Assembly (NCBI RefSeq): GCF_050624435.1
Contig: NC_134545.1
Location: 87,262,063-87,326,062, forward strand
Length of the DNA stretch: 64,000 bases
Source of the DNA: Tenrec ecaudatus
Taxonomy: Eukaryota; Chordata; Mammalia; Afrosoricida; Tenrecidae
Direction: 5' to 3'
Each line of letters begins with the position of its first letter. The stretch's first letter is position 1. The translations under genes were made by a program, and so were the position numbers. Below are positions 12,401 through 25,300 of this stretch, piece after piece. The notes under the pieces were generated by a model. The model was not told the origin of the DNA and did no database searches. It saw nothing but the letters and a program-made list of their open reading frames with translations.

Positions 12401-15400
12401 CTAAAAGCCAGTCTTCCATCGTGGGAAGTGAACGGGTAATGCCCAAAGCTAGTATTAGAAACATTGAGGAAAATGCCAGAAGGAATTCTTTGAAAGAGGT
12501 GACTGAGGAGAGGGGAGTGAGAAGACTGCTGATTCTCTAATGAGCCTTCGGCAACTTTTTGACTCATTAAATTTAAAGAATGTTCAAATAAAAGAAGTGA
12601 TATTGTGGGAGCCATCTATAAGGTTGCCTGCACTTTTTTTTAAATGACACATTTCAGGTTAAAAATGTATGTATATACCAAAATTGGCCCCAAAGTAAGC
12701 CCTGGTGACACTTCAGCTTCCTTGGCCTCTGGCTGTGGGCAGCAGCTGAGCAGTCGGTCACCATCTGGCAGGCCTCTCAGGAGGTGTCCACCTGGGAGAG
12801 AAGGAAGTGATGGACACTCTGCCACAGATCCGTGGACCTGATGCAAGGAGGTTGATAGAGAGCCTCGGGAAAAACAAGATGGGGCACGACAGGAGCTCAG
12901 AAGATCGTGCAGAGCCGCGTCTAGATAGCAGTTCCCAGAGGGGGGGCGTCTCCACAGCCTCTCAGGGGGGTTAGGTGTTACATGGGAAGGGGGTGCAAGG
13001 GCTGATGTTGGGAAAGGCTAATATACACCAAATGAAACCTATTTTCCTTTTTCTCTGTGGCCCTCGCCAGTGCCTCCAAAATGCCAGCATCTTATGGATG
13101 TCTCCTGAGAGGAAGCATACTGTGTACGCCTGGCCCTCGCCACACCTGCTTTTCTGGAAGCTCCTCTCGCGTTAAAACTTCATCCAGTACCCTTCCGGGA
13201 GTCTCTGTCCTATCTTTTAGGAAGACAGTTCTGTTAGACATTCAGGGAATGCAGGTGTGTCATCATGACCTGAAATCCCAGAGGGGCAGACCGTGGAAGG
13301 TAGAAGGCTGGGTCCCCAGGACACTACGTGTGGGTCTGCTCTGGCTAACACCAGTGGGGCTGGGGCTTTTGTCTCAGCTCCACATTTGCTCATTGTGCGA
13401 CCTTGAACTAGTAACTGGTCTGAGTTTCAGTGGGGAGAGGCTGGGGGTATTGAGAACCATGCCTCCTTATAGGCTTACTAGGAAAACGAAAAAGAGCAAG
13501 GTATATAAAGGATAGAGCCCTGGTACCACAATAATTTATTTTGCCAGACTTAGTTCCGATCAAGCCTCAGCTTTTCTTGACCCAGTTTTTAAAACATCTG
13601 GGCTGGTATAACACCATTCTCCTTCTTCTTGTTTAAGCACTTCCAGACAGGCTGCATGTGAAGGCTTCTCTCGGGGTGTACACGTCCGTGGAAATGTCCC
13701 GCCTCTTTTTGGCTCTCAAGGAGCTGACCACAATAACAGTCACGCTAAGAACCTTTCCGTTTCCCTCTGGAGCACAGTGTTAGGCTAGCATAGATGTCAG
13801 AGACAGGGTCAAGAAAAGCTGAAGTTTACTATCAACTGAGTCAGGCTAAAAAAAATACAGTCACCAACGAAGAGGACTCTTGGGGGAGAGGGACTTCTCT
13901 TTGGAGCAAGAAGAAGGAAGCCCAGACCTCATTCGTTTGGGAAAATGGAGTGATGTCAATCCACCACCAAGAGAAAGAATTGACTCAATGTCCTTCATGC
14001 TTCCATCTTGTACAGCATGATTATCAGACCAAGAAGGCACAGGCAGGTCTTGATAAGAGGGACTGAGGCAGTGATTTCAGGTCTTCTGGCCCATAGGCAT
14101 GCTGCTGCCCCAGGGTACCAGAACTGGCAGGTGACAGTCACAAAGCAGGTGTCAGTCATCTTTGAGGGGCTATGAGCAAGGTGTTGGCAGACTGGAAGCA
14201 CTCAAACATATCAAGATGCAGAAAGCTTTCTTGCATTCCATCTACTAGTGAGCTTGGTATCACCCGAGGGAATATTCTGGACTAGATTATTCAGTGAGTA
14301 GCCGGCGAACACTTCTTAAAGGAAGCAGTGAGCCCTAGAGTCAGCATGAATTCAGGCATGCCAGAGTAGCCTCCCGGCCTCTTTAGAGAGGGTTGGGTCC
14401 CGAGGGAGTGAGGAGGGAAGGTAGACTTTCTAAAGGTGGGGTTTAGCAAGACATTTTGAGGTAATCTCTCGACATGCTTGTGGGCAAAACAGAAATGTCC
14501 ACGGAGCATCTTGGAGAGTGAGAGGGGCTTGGTGATGAGACAGGCGGGGGGGGGGGGGGGTGTTGACTTAAAATTGGTTGCAATGAGCGGACCCAAAGAG
14601 TGATGCTGTCCATCTGTCAGTCTGTCTCCCCAGCCCTGTCCTGCCCCTGTTTAATCAAAGCTTGGGCAGAGTGGTGAGTTTTCAGTTTTGTCCGTAAGGT
14701 GGTGGATGTTGGGAAATGCCCATGGGATAGATGCCAGCATCAGGTTTCCGAAATATCCGGCCTGCCCGGGACCCTAGCCAGATGGTGTGGAGTTCTCCTC
14801 TTAGCTTCAAGTAATCCGCAGGACCCATCAGCTGGGGAGGAAGAGGTCTGGGGTAGTCCGCGGGAGAAGTCGTGAGGGAGCTAGACAGAGGGTGGCTGCA
14901 AGTGTGATAAGCTTACAAAGATGAGACGATTTGACGACGGTTTCACTAGAAATCTAGTATCCCGAGCAGTCCCTTGTCGGTCACAGTCCTCCCTTCCCAC
15001 CCAGCAGAAACCACGACGGAGTCATCATGACAATAACGTGCTTGCAAAAAGAAAAAGAACAACCAAAAAAGAAATCAAGAGTCTCAATCACTCCCTGTGT
15101 GAGCTGGGCTGCTCGGGACACCACACACGAGCTGGTCAAGGAGGACTAGATGCTGGCCAGCTGGTCCCAACGCATGGCGACCTGATGTGCTTCCATCGAT
15201 GGTAGAGTTCAGAGCCTGTCTTTCTGCGAGACGTAACTGAAAGCTGAGACTCCTGAGCCTGGCAAAGAGAAACTGCGGATGAGGTGGGAGAGCAGCCGCA
15301 GGGATTCGGAAAACCGCCATGGAAGATGGCTGGAAGGACATCTGGGAACTTGAAGGCCAGGGAGGGACCCGCAGGAAGGCAGATGTGCTCCGTAGAAGGA

Positions 15401-16256
15401 AGAGGGATCTGCCAGCACCACCCTCTGAGGAACAGACCTCGTAGGTTTTGTGGGTTTGCAGTCAGCCTCCCCCACCCCACACCCTGCCTCAGAGCACCAG
15501 GGACTGCTCAAAGGAGTCAGTAGCCCTCCCAAGGGCCATCTGATCTCCAGGTAGTGTCCCTTCCTGCGTTCGGGGCAAGGGCCTGCCTTTGCTCTGAACT
15601 GCCATTAGATCCTGGGCCCAGAGCCAAGACAAGCGAATCGATCCTGAGCCATTGACTTGCGGGAGGGGGCATCAGCTGACCATCCTCCATGGGTGACTGC
15701 GTTGGTCACATGTCTGTGGCCCCCTTGCTCCTTCGCAGGCATTACTGGCTGCCTCGCGGAGATCACCTCCGTTAGTCATAATGGCCTGATGAGGAGAATG
15801 TTGTCATGAAATCCACCCCAAAGCTTAGCCAAGGTCACGCAGGCCTGGGACTCAGGTCTCCCCCATGCCGCCGGCACCCTTGCTCCTTAGCCGGTCCGCC
15901 TCCCGGAGCACTCTTGTCTTCCTTGCCCTGACCCCAAGCCAGCAGGTGCAGGCCCTGCCTCCCTGGGACCCATTCCCCTCCTAACCCCCAGCGCTCTGCC
16001 CTCTCCGCTACTAGCAACTTGGGAGGAAACAACCCAGCTGAAAAATTGGGCCATACCGGTGAGCGCGCCACTTATTTTTTTATGACTAAGATTAAGCTGA
16101 CAACCATGCAAAACACTGCAAACCTGTGTTGGCTGCAGATGTAATACCTCACCCAGCCCACACAAATAATTCATGCTTCTGCATCAATGTCCAGAAAAAG
16201 CAAATCAGCAGAAAGCTGGGCTCGTGTGTGTGTGTGCGTGTGTGCTCGTGTGTGCT

Positions 16257-16336
<80 letters not shown>

Positions 16337-19300
16337 AGCAGCCGCCGGCTTTCCAGTGAAGCGGCGTGCCGGAAATACCCAAGCTCCAGTCCTGCAGATC
16401 TAGCATTTTGCCTTTTTCTTTTTTTCTCTCCTAAAAGATTAAAGTACGTTTTCAAGTGATTGAAGGTTGGTGGGAGGTGTCAATGTGTGCTCTTGTCACA
16501 TGAATTCTTCAGATGATTAAGTTCCTTTCCATTTCTTGAAAGCTGTTTGCAGTGGGGTTTGATGTCCTCGTTCCGGGTGAGTGTGCTGTAACAGTTACCA
16601 AGGTGACTTTAGCTGACTTTCAACAATTTATTTTTCCCTCCAGCTCGAGATGTTGGGCTCTTCCTGGTCCCCGCCCCCCACCCCTAGTGGCTATTCCTCG
16701 GCATTTGTGTCTGTGCTGGAGAGCCTGGGGTCCTCCAGTGGGTGGCATGGGCTCCGAGGTCCCGCCTGGGTGGGCCAGACCCCAGCGCCCTTGGGGAGTT
16801 CTTTGGGATGGGGAGGTGGGGGTGGCAGGCCACAATGCCAGAACCAGTTGTCAGGGACAGCTCTGGAAAGTGATTGTGAAAGTCACCTCCTCTCTCCTGC
16901 TTCAACCCACTCTGCGTGTCACCTCAGTAGCCTCGTCAGAAATGAGGGATTAATAATAGCCTGCTGCCCCAGGAGCCAGCTAGGAGCACGCAGTGAGAGA
17001 CCCGGGGGCTTATTGCATGAGTGCTCTCGTTTGGACCCCGCGGACACCCTTAGGTCCCACGCTTGCCCATCAGGTGACAGCTAGGCTAGGTAGGGTGCTG
17101 CCTCCTCAGAGCATCCATGATGCAAAGGCAAGAGCTGGTCACAAGCCCATGACTCCCACTTGCAGGCCTCAGAGCAGCCGGGGCTTTGTGTGAGGAGAAC
17201 TGCTTTTTGTCCAGTCAGAAGGTGGACTGGAAGCCACTTCGGAATGGCCTCCCAGCCTGGAATCGCATGACCCTCTTGGCCAGGGTCACTATGAGCCGGA
17301 ACCAACCCGATGGCAACGAGTTTGGGGTTTTTTTGTTTTTCTTGGGCAAATTGTGAGTCTTCTCAGGTCTCGGGAAAGGCTTTGTGAGGGCAAAACTAAA
17401 GGAAAGGTGCTTTCAGAATCAACTCCTGGCAACCGGAGGAAGGGACTGCTGGGCGAAGAAGCAGTTTGCTCTGGGTGTGACCAAGGAGGAGACTAGCCGG
17501 TGGCAAGGACCCCATCACCTCGGGGGCATGTGTAAACCACTGGGCCTTGGCGTTGTCCAGTGTCACCCTCTACCCTTCCCCGGAGGGAGAGGCTTTGACT
17601 GTTGGGTGCTCGCTCATGGGCCACCAGCGCTAGCACTCTGCCCATCCTGCTGTGGGGGGAGTTTGGGCCCACTCCTCAGCGGCCCACCCCTTGGGTAGCT
17701 CCTTGCCTCATGAATCCTGAATAACTACAACTTGTTGCCCAGTGTGGAGATGGACACTTGGGGAATTGTTCCGGGCTGCACAAGCTCAAACCAGGATCCG
17801 GTCTTTTGAACGGGATCAGTGGGAGACCCTCCGTTCCAGGGAAGGCAGAGTCGAGAGGTTGTCAGGAGCAGCTGCTAAATCTGAGAGTCAATCTATTGCG
17901 GTCCGTTACTGTGGCAGCGGGGCAGGCTGGGGTGGGAGCAGGGACAGCCTCAGTCAGGAGGCCCTTGGTGCCGTGCGGGGGCTCCTGCAGGGCCAGAGCC
18001 CAGGGAGGGTGTGTCCTTGCAGCTCCTGGCTGGCTATCAGGAATGTGCCTACTCAGAACTTGTTTGAGGTCACAGTCAGAAGGGGGCTCTTGGAGCCAGT
18101 GTCCCATGGTGCTCTGAGCCAGCTGTGTGCCCTCCCCCAGAAGTACTCCCAGGAATGGATCTGGAAGGGAAGCACAATCCTCAGCCCCCAAAGCTGCAGC
18201 TAGCCAGCCAAAGATACAAACTTCAGAGCCTGACTTACCTGGCGGCAGATCTCAGCTGCACCTACCAGCTGTGCCCCCTGGGCAGATAACTCAACCTTCC
18301 TAGTTCCATAAAGTGGGCATGGTGGGGGCATTGTGGGTGCAGTGCCACTGCTGGGGGCACAGAGATGGTGGCAGCGGAAGTTCTGGCCACCTTACATGCC
18401 TGTGGTCTCCCCTATTCAAGAGCCCTGCCTGAGAGGGGCCCAGCTTGCTCCACCCCTGCGGTTTTCCTATGATGCTGACCTGTCCCTGTCCCTCTCTTTG
18501 CTTCCCAGGAGCCGCAAAGACAGCCTGGAAAGTGACAGCTCCACGGCCATTGTCCCCCATGAACTGATCCGCACCCGGCAACTTGAGAGTGTGCACCTGA
18601 AGTTCAACCAGGAGTCAGGGGCTCTCATTCCACTCTGCCTCAGGTGAGCCCAGACGTCCCCTCCACGAGCTCACCTCCAGAGGATACAACAGAACCTCCC
18701 CACCTGGCCCCCTCCCCCAGCACCATGGGGCATCCTCCAGGAGGCACTGGGCCTCTGCAAGTCACCTCCCAGGTGAGGTAGCACACAGGTCTAAGCTGAG
18801 CAGGGCTGGGGAGAAGGAGAGAGGAGGACTCTGGCCAACCTCTGTCCAAGAAATCCTCCCACAGCCCCCCGTGGGCCACAGACTGGTCAAGAAGCCCCTT
18901 GGTTGACAGACCCGCTCCCTTCCCCCCACTGCTTTATTTGAAAGTTTTTGGAGTCTGAGAATCGCAGGCACTAAGCCACCTTCCTTCATTCAGAGGTTGA
19001 CCCCCTCCCTCAGTCCTGAACCCCTGAGGATGGCTGAGGAGCCTCATGTCCCCATTCATCACACAGGCCAACGTCCAGGTGGCAGGTCACCAGCAGCACT
19101 GGGTGCTTGGGGCAGGAGTTCTGGTGGCCGGGCACTGTTTTCTCTCCCTTACTGCATTTCCTGTGCCCGCACCCAGTACTCCAAGCCCAATGGTGGGCCC
19201 CAGCAGACTTCATGAGGGACCAGAAAGCTGGCTGTGTCCCTTCGGCTCTGGAGAACTGTGCCAGACACCCAGCCCTGTGGCCAGACTCCGGCTCTCGGCT

Positions 19301-22300
19301 CCCAGGATGCCACGCTGGGCTGCAGCTGCCACCCAAGCCTTCCAGCCTCCTGTCGTCTTGGGAGCAGCAACAGGCTAAGGACCTGGAGAGGACAGTGGCA
19401 GGGAAAGAGGCCTTCCCACGGTCTCGAGCATCTCCACTATGTCTGCAGCCTGGGAAAGGAGTGTGTGTCGTGAGCAGCCTTGGCCAGCCCTCCTGGCTGG
19501 CAAAACAGGGACAGCAAGTGGTCAGGGTGGACCAGCCACCAGGGTCCCCTGCCGTCTCTCCCCATGCTGCTCCTCTGGCCCAGTTCAGGGCCATTAGGCT
19601 GGTGAAGGGTGAATGGGAGGCGGTCTGAGAGTGAAAAGCAGACTTTGTTTCTTCACCAGCCCTTTCCTCAGGTGTGTTTCCAGACTGAGGATGAACACAA
19701 ACCTCCTGTGGCTTCCTCAGGGTGACCCCACTTGGCTTCAGCTTTTAAAAAAAAATGTATTTATGGCTTTGGGGCGAACCAGCTAGATGATGGGGAAAGA
19801 CCCCAGAGCAAGTGGGAGGTTCTGCCCAGGACACAGGGGTCATGCTGTCAGAGGCCCTCCACCATCAGCCCCAGGCCTTGGGACTACACCCCCACCCCGA
19901 CCCCCGACCGCCAACCCCCCAACACCACATGCAAAGGAGTGCCCATGTCCCTTTGCTTAGGCGTGATCTTGAGCCTCAGTCTATTCACCAGTATCTGATG
20001 GAGGGGGGTCCACTTCCTCCGCTGTTCCCTGGGACTACTTTCCTCTGACCTTAGAGTCCCGTGAGAGAGGAGGCATCGCTCTCTCTGGAGACCGCTAAAG
20101 AAACCTGTCGGGTTGGTGTGAATCTGGCAGGTGGGCCCTCAGGGCTGGCCAGAGTAGGGGGGGGGGTTTCCAGGCACCCTGTCCCAGGGACCAGGGCCAG
20201 AGCCTCGGCCAGGCCTACTGTACTGCTCGGGGGTGGTGTCCAGCTCCAGCCGCTCCCTGACTGTCTCCTGTCCCCAGGGGCAGACTCCTGCATGGACGGC
20301 ACTTTACGTATAAAAGCATCACAGGGGACATGGCCATCACGTTTGTCTCCACGGGAGTGGAAGGTGCCTTTGCCACGGAGGAGCATCCTTACGCAGCTCA
20401 CGGACCCTGGTTACAGGTGAGGAGGCTCTTCGCCCTCTTTCTACCTGCTGCTGTCCATAGGCTCCGCCCCAGCCCCTCCATCCACAGCAAATCTTGGTAG
20501 CTCCCCTTCCCGAGGGGTGAGGGGTATGCTTTCTGGACTGAGAACCCCAGGGCTGTCTGTGCTGGTGAGAAAGGTGATGCCAAGGCAGCTCCAGGAGCAC
20601 TCCGGCTCCCCGCTCCCTCACTCCACCAGGTGCATCAGTCATCTCTCCCCAGACTGCCGGGCCTTTGCCTCCTGTGCAGATGCGGCTTGGAGGTGGGTGG
20701 CATTTGGTGTACCCAGCATAAACCAAGCCACTCTAAGTGGCTCTCTGGCCACCCTGCCCAGATTCACAGAAAGGCCTCTGCAGCGTAGAGGCGTGCACTA
20801 CTCCCAGAGCTGGCAGTGTGGGCCCAGCAGCCACTGCTCTGCGAGGAAACCTTCTGGAGAGAGGGGCGCTCAGAGTCCGAATGGTGGTTTTCTGTGGTTG
20901 GGGGCCTGGGGGCCTGACCTCAGCCACATGCTCAATGCATAGGCCTCAGCAGCCAGGCTGGCTGCCACCCCCCATACCTGTGCCTCTCCTGCTGCTCCTG
21001 GGGAAACCCAGCTTGTCTGAGCAGAACCCCCTGGCTTGTCTCAAACACTTTGTCCTTCATCGGCTCTTCTGGCTAGAGAACAGCTTCCAAGCAGCTGCCA
21101 AGCAGAGGGCTGCCCTTCCAGCGGCGCCCCTCCCAGGGGCCCCTAAGGGGTCCTCGGCCTGGTCCTGGTCCTGGTCCACCACTTGCCCAGGACAACCAAC
21201 TTCTTGATCTGTCCTTGGTTGGGGAGGAACAGAATACTTGGTCAAGAAAGGGAGTCTGACCCTAACTCCAGGGGACCTTGCTTTGCTTGAGACTGTTTTG
21301 GTGTTGTTGTTATTCTCTGGGCATGGGGGGAGGGGTCGCCATACAGGGGGAGGGGCATTTTGCAGGTCTTGTGGCTGTAACTCGGTTTTCCAGAAGCGTA
21401 TGCATGTGCTCATAATGTGACATGCCTTTTGTGTGTGCATGCCTGTGCGTCCGCTTATAGCAGAATGTCTCCGACAGGCCGGCTCCCCACCCCCACCCGC
21501 CACCAAAATACTAACCCTTAATTAAAACAAACAGCAGACAAAGAACACCAACCACACTGCCCAGACTGCGCCGAGGTAGAAATGGAAGCTAGTGCTTTAG
21601 GGATATTATGTTCCATAAATTATCCTGCCTTTTTCCACTGTTGTTATTACATTGTTTCATAACAAAATTACTTTGAACCATAAAGTTATAAATACATTTT
21701 AAAAGTCCCACTTGGTAGCATTAGATTTCGGTCCATGTGGTGTTGGTAGTTACTGTAGCAAAAGCTCTGAAGTGTAACATTTGAAATTAGCCCAGCACAG
21801 CTGGAAAGGGCCTGCCCCGGCCCCAGCCCTGTCCCAGGCTGCCCCTGCTGCCTCTCTGGGGGTGGGTAAGGGAGGGGAGCCTTGCTCCTGGGCAGAGCAG
21901 TAGGGAGGCGGGAGATGGGGACTCGGCAAGTGACCTCATCCCTGGGAGTTCACAATTCAGTTCACAGGTCACCATCCCCAGGGGACAAAGGCCAGCCTGC
22001 TGACAGGCCAGCTACTGGCCCCTCCCTCACTACCCTTCACCCCGGCCCCCAGCAGTTAGGAACAGGTTTCAGAAAGTTCCTGTGCAACAAAATCCCCACT
22101 CTCTTGCAAATCCATTTTCTTTGGAACTTTGTGAATACCCCTCCCATGTGTCCTGAAGGTTGGGAATGAAGGGATGAGGGGCTTCCCAAACTCAAGAAGG
22201 AATGACTTGCAGTTTCCTTTCACTTCCTTGCTCCAGGAAGCTGTCTCCAGAGCCCCATGCTCCCCCTCCCCTCTCAGGAGCTGGGGGGACCAGGAACATG

Positions 22301-25300
22301 GCGGCTGGCCCAGAAAGGGGTGATCAGCCTCTCCAGTTATGCTAGCCTTGCCCCTCAGTTCACCGTAAACCAATGGAAGGGAGAAGGGGGTGCCCCTGAC
22401 CCCCACCCCCACCCCAGCCCCTCATTGGGCTTGAGCACTGGCCACCCACTGGCTCCCCAGCACATGGTCCCCTCCTGTGGGCTGTTGCCCGGGGAACCAG
22501 GGAGCGGTGGGAAAGAGCCTCTGGCCTCGGCATGTTTCAATAACGTTGCTGTGCTGGGAGCTGCTTAATCAAAGGCCTGTGCTATGGGCTCATTAGTGTG
22601 GTCCACCACGGGGGCCAGCTCGAAGGAGAGCTCCCGGGAAGGCTGGCCGAGGCCCCACTGCCCAAGCATGCACCCTCGCTAGCTAGCTAGCTTGCTCGCC
22701 CAGGGATTTCTCAGGCCCTTTCCAGGAACCCTGGGAAACCCTCCGACCCGACCGGCACCAGCCAGATTCCCAGCACCGGCCCTCCTCCTCCCGAGGCAGT
22801 CAGCGTGTCTGCCTCCAGCTGCCTGCCGGCCTGCCTTCCCCTCCGGGTCTTGCCATTGCGGTCACCGACAGTTCCCTAGATTGTGGGAACCTGGGCTTGT
22901 GATGACATATGGGCCTCTAGGTCTCCCCATGGGGCTGGCTATCTCCCCAAAAGGCTGCTGTACCTCCTGTGGCCTGGGGATAGCTCTTAGCCAGATTCAT
23001 CAGTGAGACCCTTTGCCCTGGGCTGAGAATCACCCTCAGGCCCCTCAGCAGAGAGGCCAGCCTTCACAGGGCAGAAGGAGACTCCTGTTCCCCAGCTGCT
23101 CCCATCTTCCCTGTGGGTCCCTGCTGAACCGGGATGGGCTGCCATGACTTTCTTGCGTCAGCCTGCAGAGCCCGCCCATCCGCCAGCCTTGGCACCTGGC
23201 TCTGGCCCCAGCCCAGCCCTGCTATCTCTTGGGGGAAAGGCACAGCCTTGGCACCCCACAGGAGGGAAGAGTGACATGGGAGATGCTGGGAGGAAAAGGG
23301 CAGGAGGTTAGGGACACTGGGCCTCTTTGGGGGCACTGTTAGGCGGCCCCAGGCCCCAGACGGGCCTGAACCCTCTCCTGCCTGACAGCCCTGGGACAGT
23401 CAGGGCCACAGCACACAGGAAAGCAGGGACAGCTGCTGCACCGGATGAGCCCAGCGGACGCTCCCTGACCTCCGAGGAGCCAGGAGTGGGAACCCGGCTC
23501 TGGTTCCCAGGCTCCCGTCCAGAGGCTGAGACCTGGACTCCCTCAGCTCTACCACCTGTAAATGCTCTCAGACCCTGGGTGGGAGGCCTGCCAAGGTCCT
23601 CTTTGGTACCCTGCCCCCTCCCCAGCCCGTCTTTCCCCCACATTCCCTCACCCCAGTGGCTTTCCTCAAGTCTGTCAACACGGGGGGGGGGGGGGGGGGG
23701 GGGAGGGGGGGGCTGTAAGTCCCCAAGCGGGAGCCTGGCTGGCCTGCTGAAGCTGAGGCACTCATCTGTTCCCAGCTAAGGCTGGTCGGAAGGGGGAGCG
23801 GGCTTTGCCCCAGAGGTCACATCACCAAATAGATTTTTTTTTTTAAGCCCAAGATGCTGCCTGGTGTCTGATAGCTCACCCAGGTGGCACCCCCATCCTC
23901 AGCCATTCTCTGCCAGCCCTGATGAGAGGCTCCGCCTTGGGAGAGGAAACCCAGCCACTACTCTGGTGGGCTCTCCTCCCAGTGCAGCCGCTGACTCACC
24001 ACTTGCCCCTGGACAAGGCCCGCCTTCCCCACCCACCCAGCTGGATGCTGCCTGGAGGATGACTTGGGAATTCCTGGCCCAGTCCCGGGGCAGCTCGCTT
24101 TGGTGCCTTTCTCCTTCCACCGGTGAACCTGGCCACCTGTGCCACCCAGGCTGACCTGGGACTGCACCCCATGAGGGCGTGCAGAGTGCAGAGATGATGC
24201 CACCCCACTGTGTCCTCAGCAGCCAGCAGCCCAGCCAGAGCAGGAGTCTGAACCTGTTTCTGGCCACCAAAGCCAACTGCCTGCCACCCACTGAGAGCAG
24301 GAAATGAGTGAGGCCTCCCCTGGCAGGGCAGGCTCCACCATGCCACAGCTGGTACCTACACACAGGTCCCTGCCCTGAGCCTGGGGGATCTGTAGGCTGG
24401 ACAAGCCGCCCTCTGGTTTTTCTCTGGCATGTTGGAGGGAAGGGATGCAGACAGGCGTCCTGCTGCCTCCACTGCCACCTGGGTGTCAGAGCAGCTCCTT
24501 GGCAACACCCCCCCATGCCCCCCACCCCCACTGTACACAGCACACTTCCTTCCCCGAGAGAAGGAAAGGGAGGGATACAAAGCTAAGCTCCTCCTCCTCG
24601 GTGGGAAGCAAGAGTAACGTGTCAACTCGCAGAGCAAACAAGGCCCTGGACAAAGCATGGACTGTCCATCGCAAGGGGAAGGAGCAGGCATTGTCAGCTC
24701 TGTTTGCAGACCTGGGACTGACATTGACCACAGGCGTTTGAATTGGTGTCACATCTCAGCTGCGGGGCTCCTGCTCTGCAGCCCAGCCGGGCCTGCCCAG
24801 GGCAGGTGCTGACGGAAGATCACTTTTCGGGTTCCCTTCTGGAACTTGTCGGGGCCTGGGCAACGGGGAGGTTGCTGACAATCCTCCCTCACCACCACTC
24901 AGCCAGGCTGGCGTAGGCACGTGGTATGAGCCCACTGGAGTCAGCAAAGATCCACAGCCTTGTTAGGCGGCAGTGGGGCACCCAGTGCGGGTGCCGTGGT
25001 CTGGGCCACCAGTCTGATTCCGGTCGGGATAGAGCCTTGTTATTTGTTTTTGTGGGCCATTCAGTCCCTTCTCCAACTCAGTGACCCCTCCGTGACAGGA
25101 CAGAGCTGTTGGTACAGTGGCTAATGCTCTGGACTGCTAAGCTCAAGGCCAGCAGTTCAAACCCACCAGCCACCCTTAGGGAGAATGATGAGGCCATCAC
25201 TGACACCTCCAGAAACCCTTTGGAGCAGTTCTCTGCTGTGTTAGGAGGTCACTCTGGGTGGGAAGTGACCTGCCTGCAGAGGGAGGGTGGCCATCACCCA

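Larger units (their letters stand above)
5436..18508 (+). other. SUFU intron 8
   Basis: 13.1 kb, the largest SUFU intron here. It contains a SPIN hAT element (8683-8862), a decayed 16-bp minisatellite (8441-8518), AfroSINE tails (9006-9056, 17281-17340), MIR pieces, a G15 run (14546-14560), a compound TG/AG microsatellite (16223-16332) and an AT-richer stretch around 16060-16640 that may be regulatory. Between 9.5 and 15.8 kb there is long unique sequence of lower GC that I cannot assign. Confidence 0.8.

Noticed and set aside
22598..22609. GTGGTCCACCAC considered as a GLI binding site for feedback on SUFU
   Set aside because: It differs from the GACCACCCA core at key positions.
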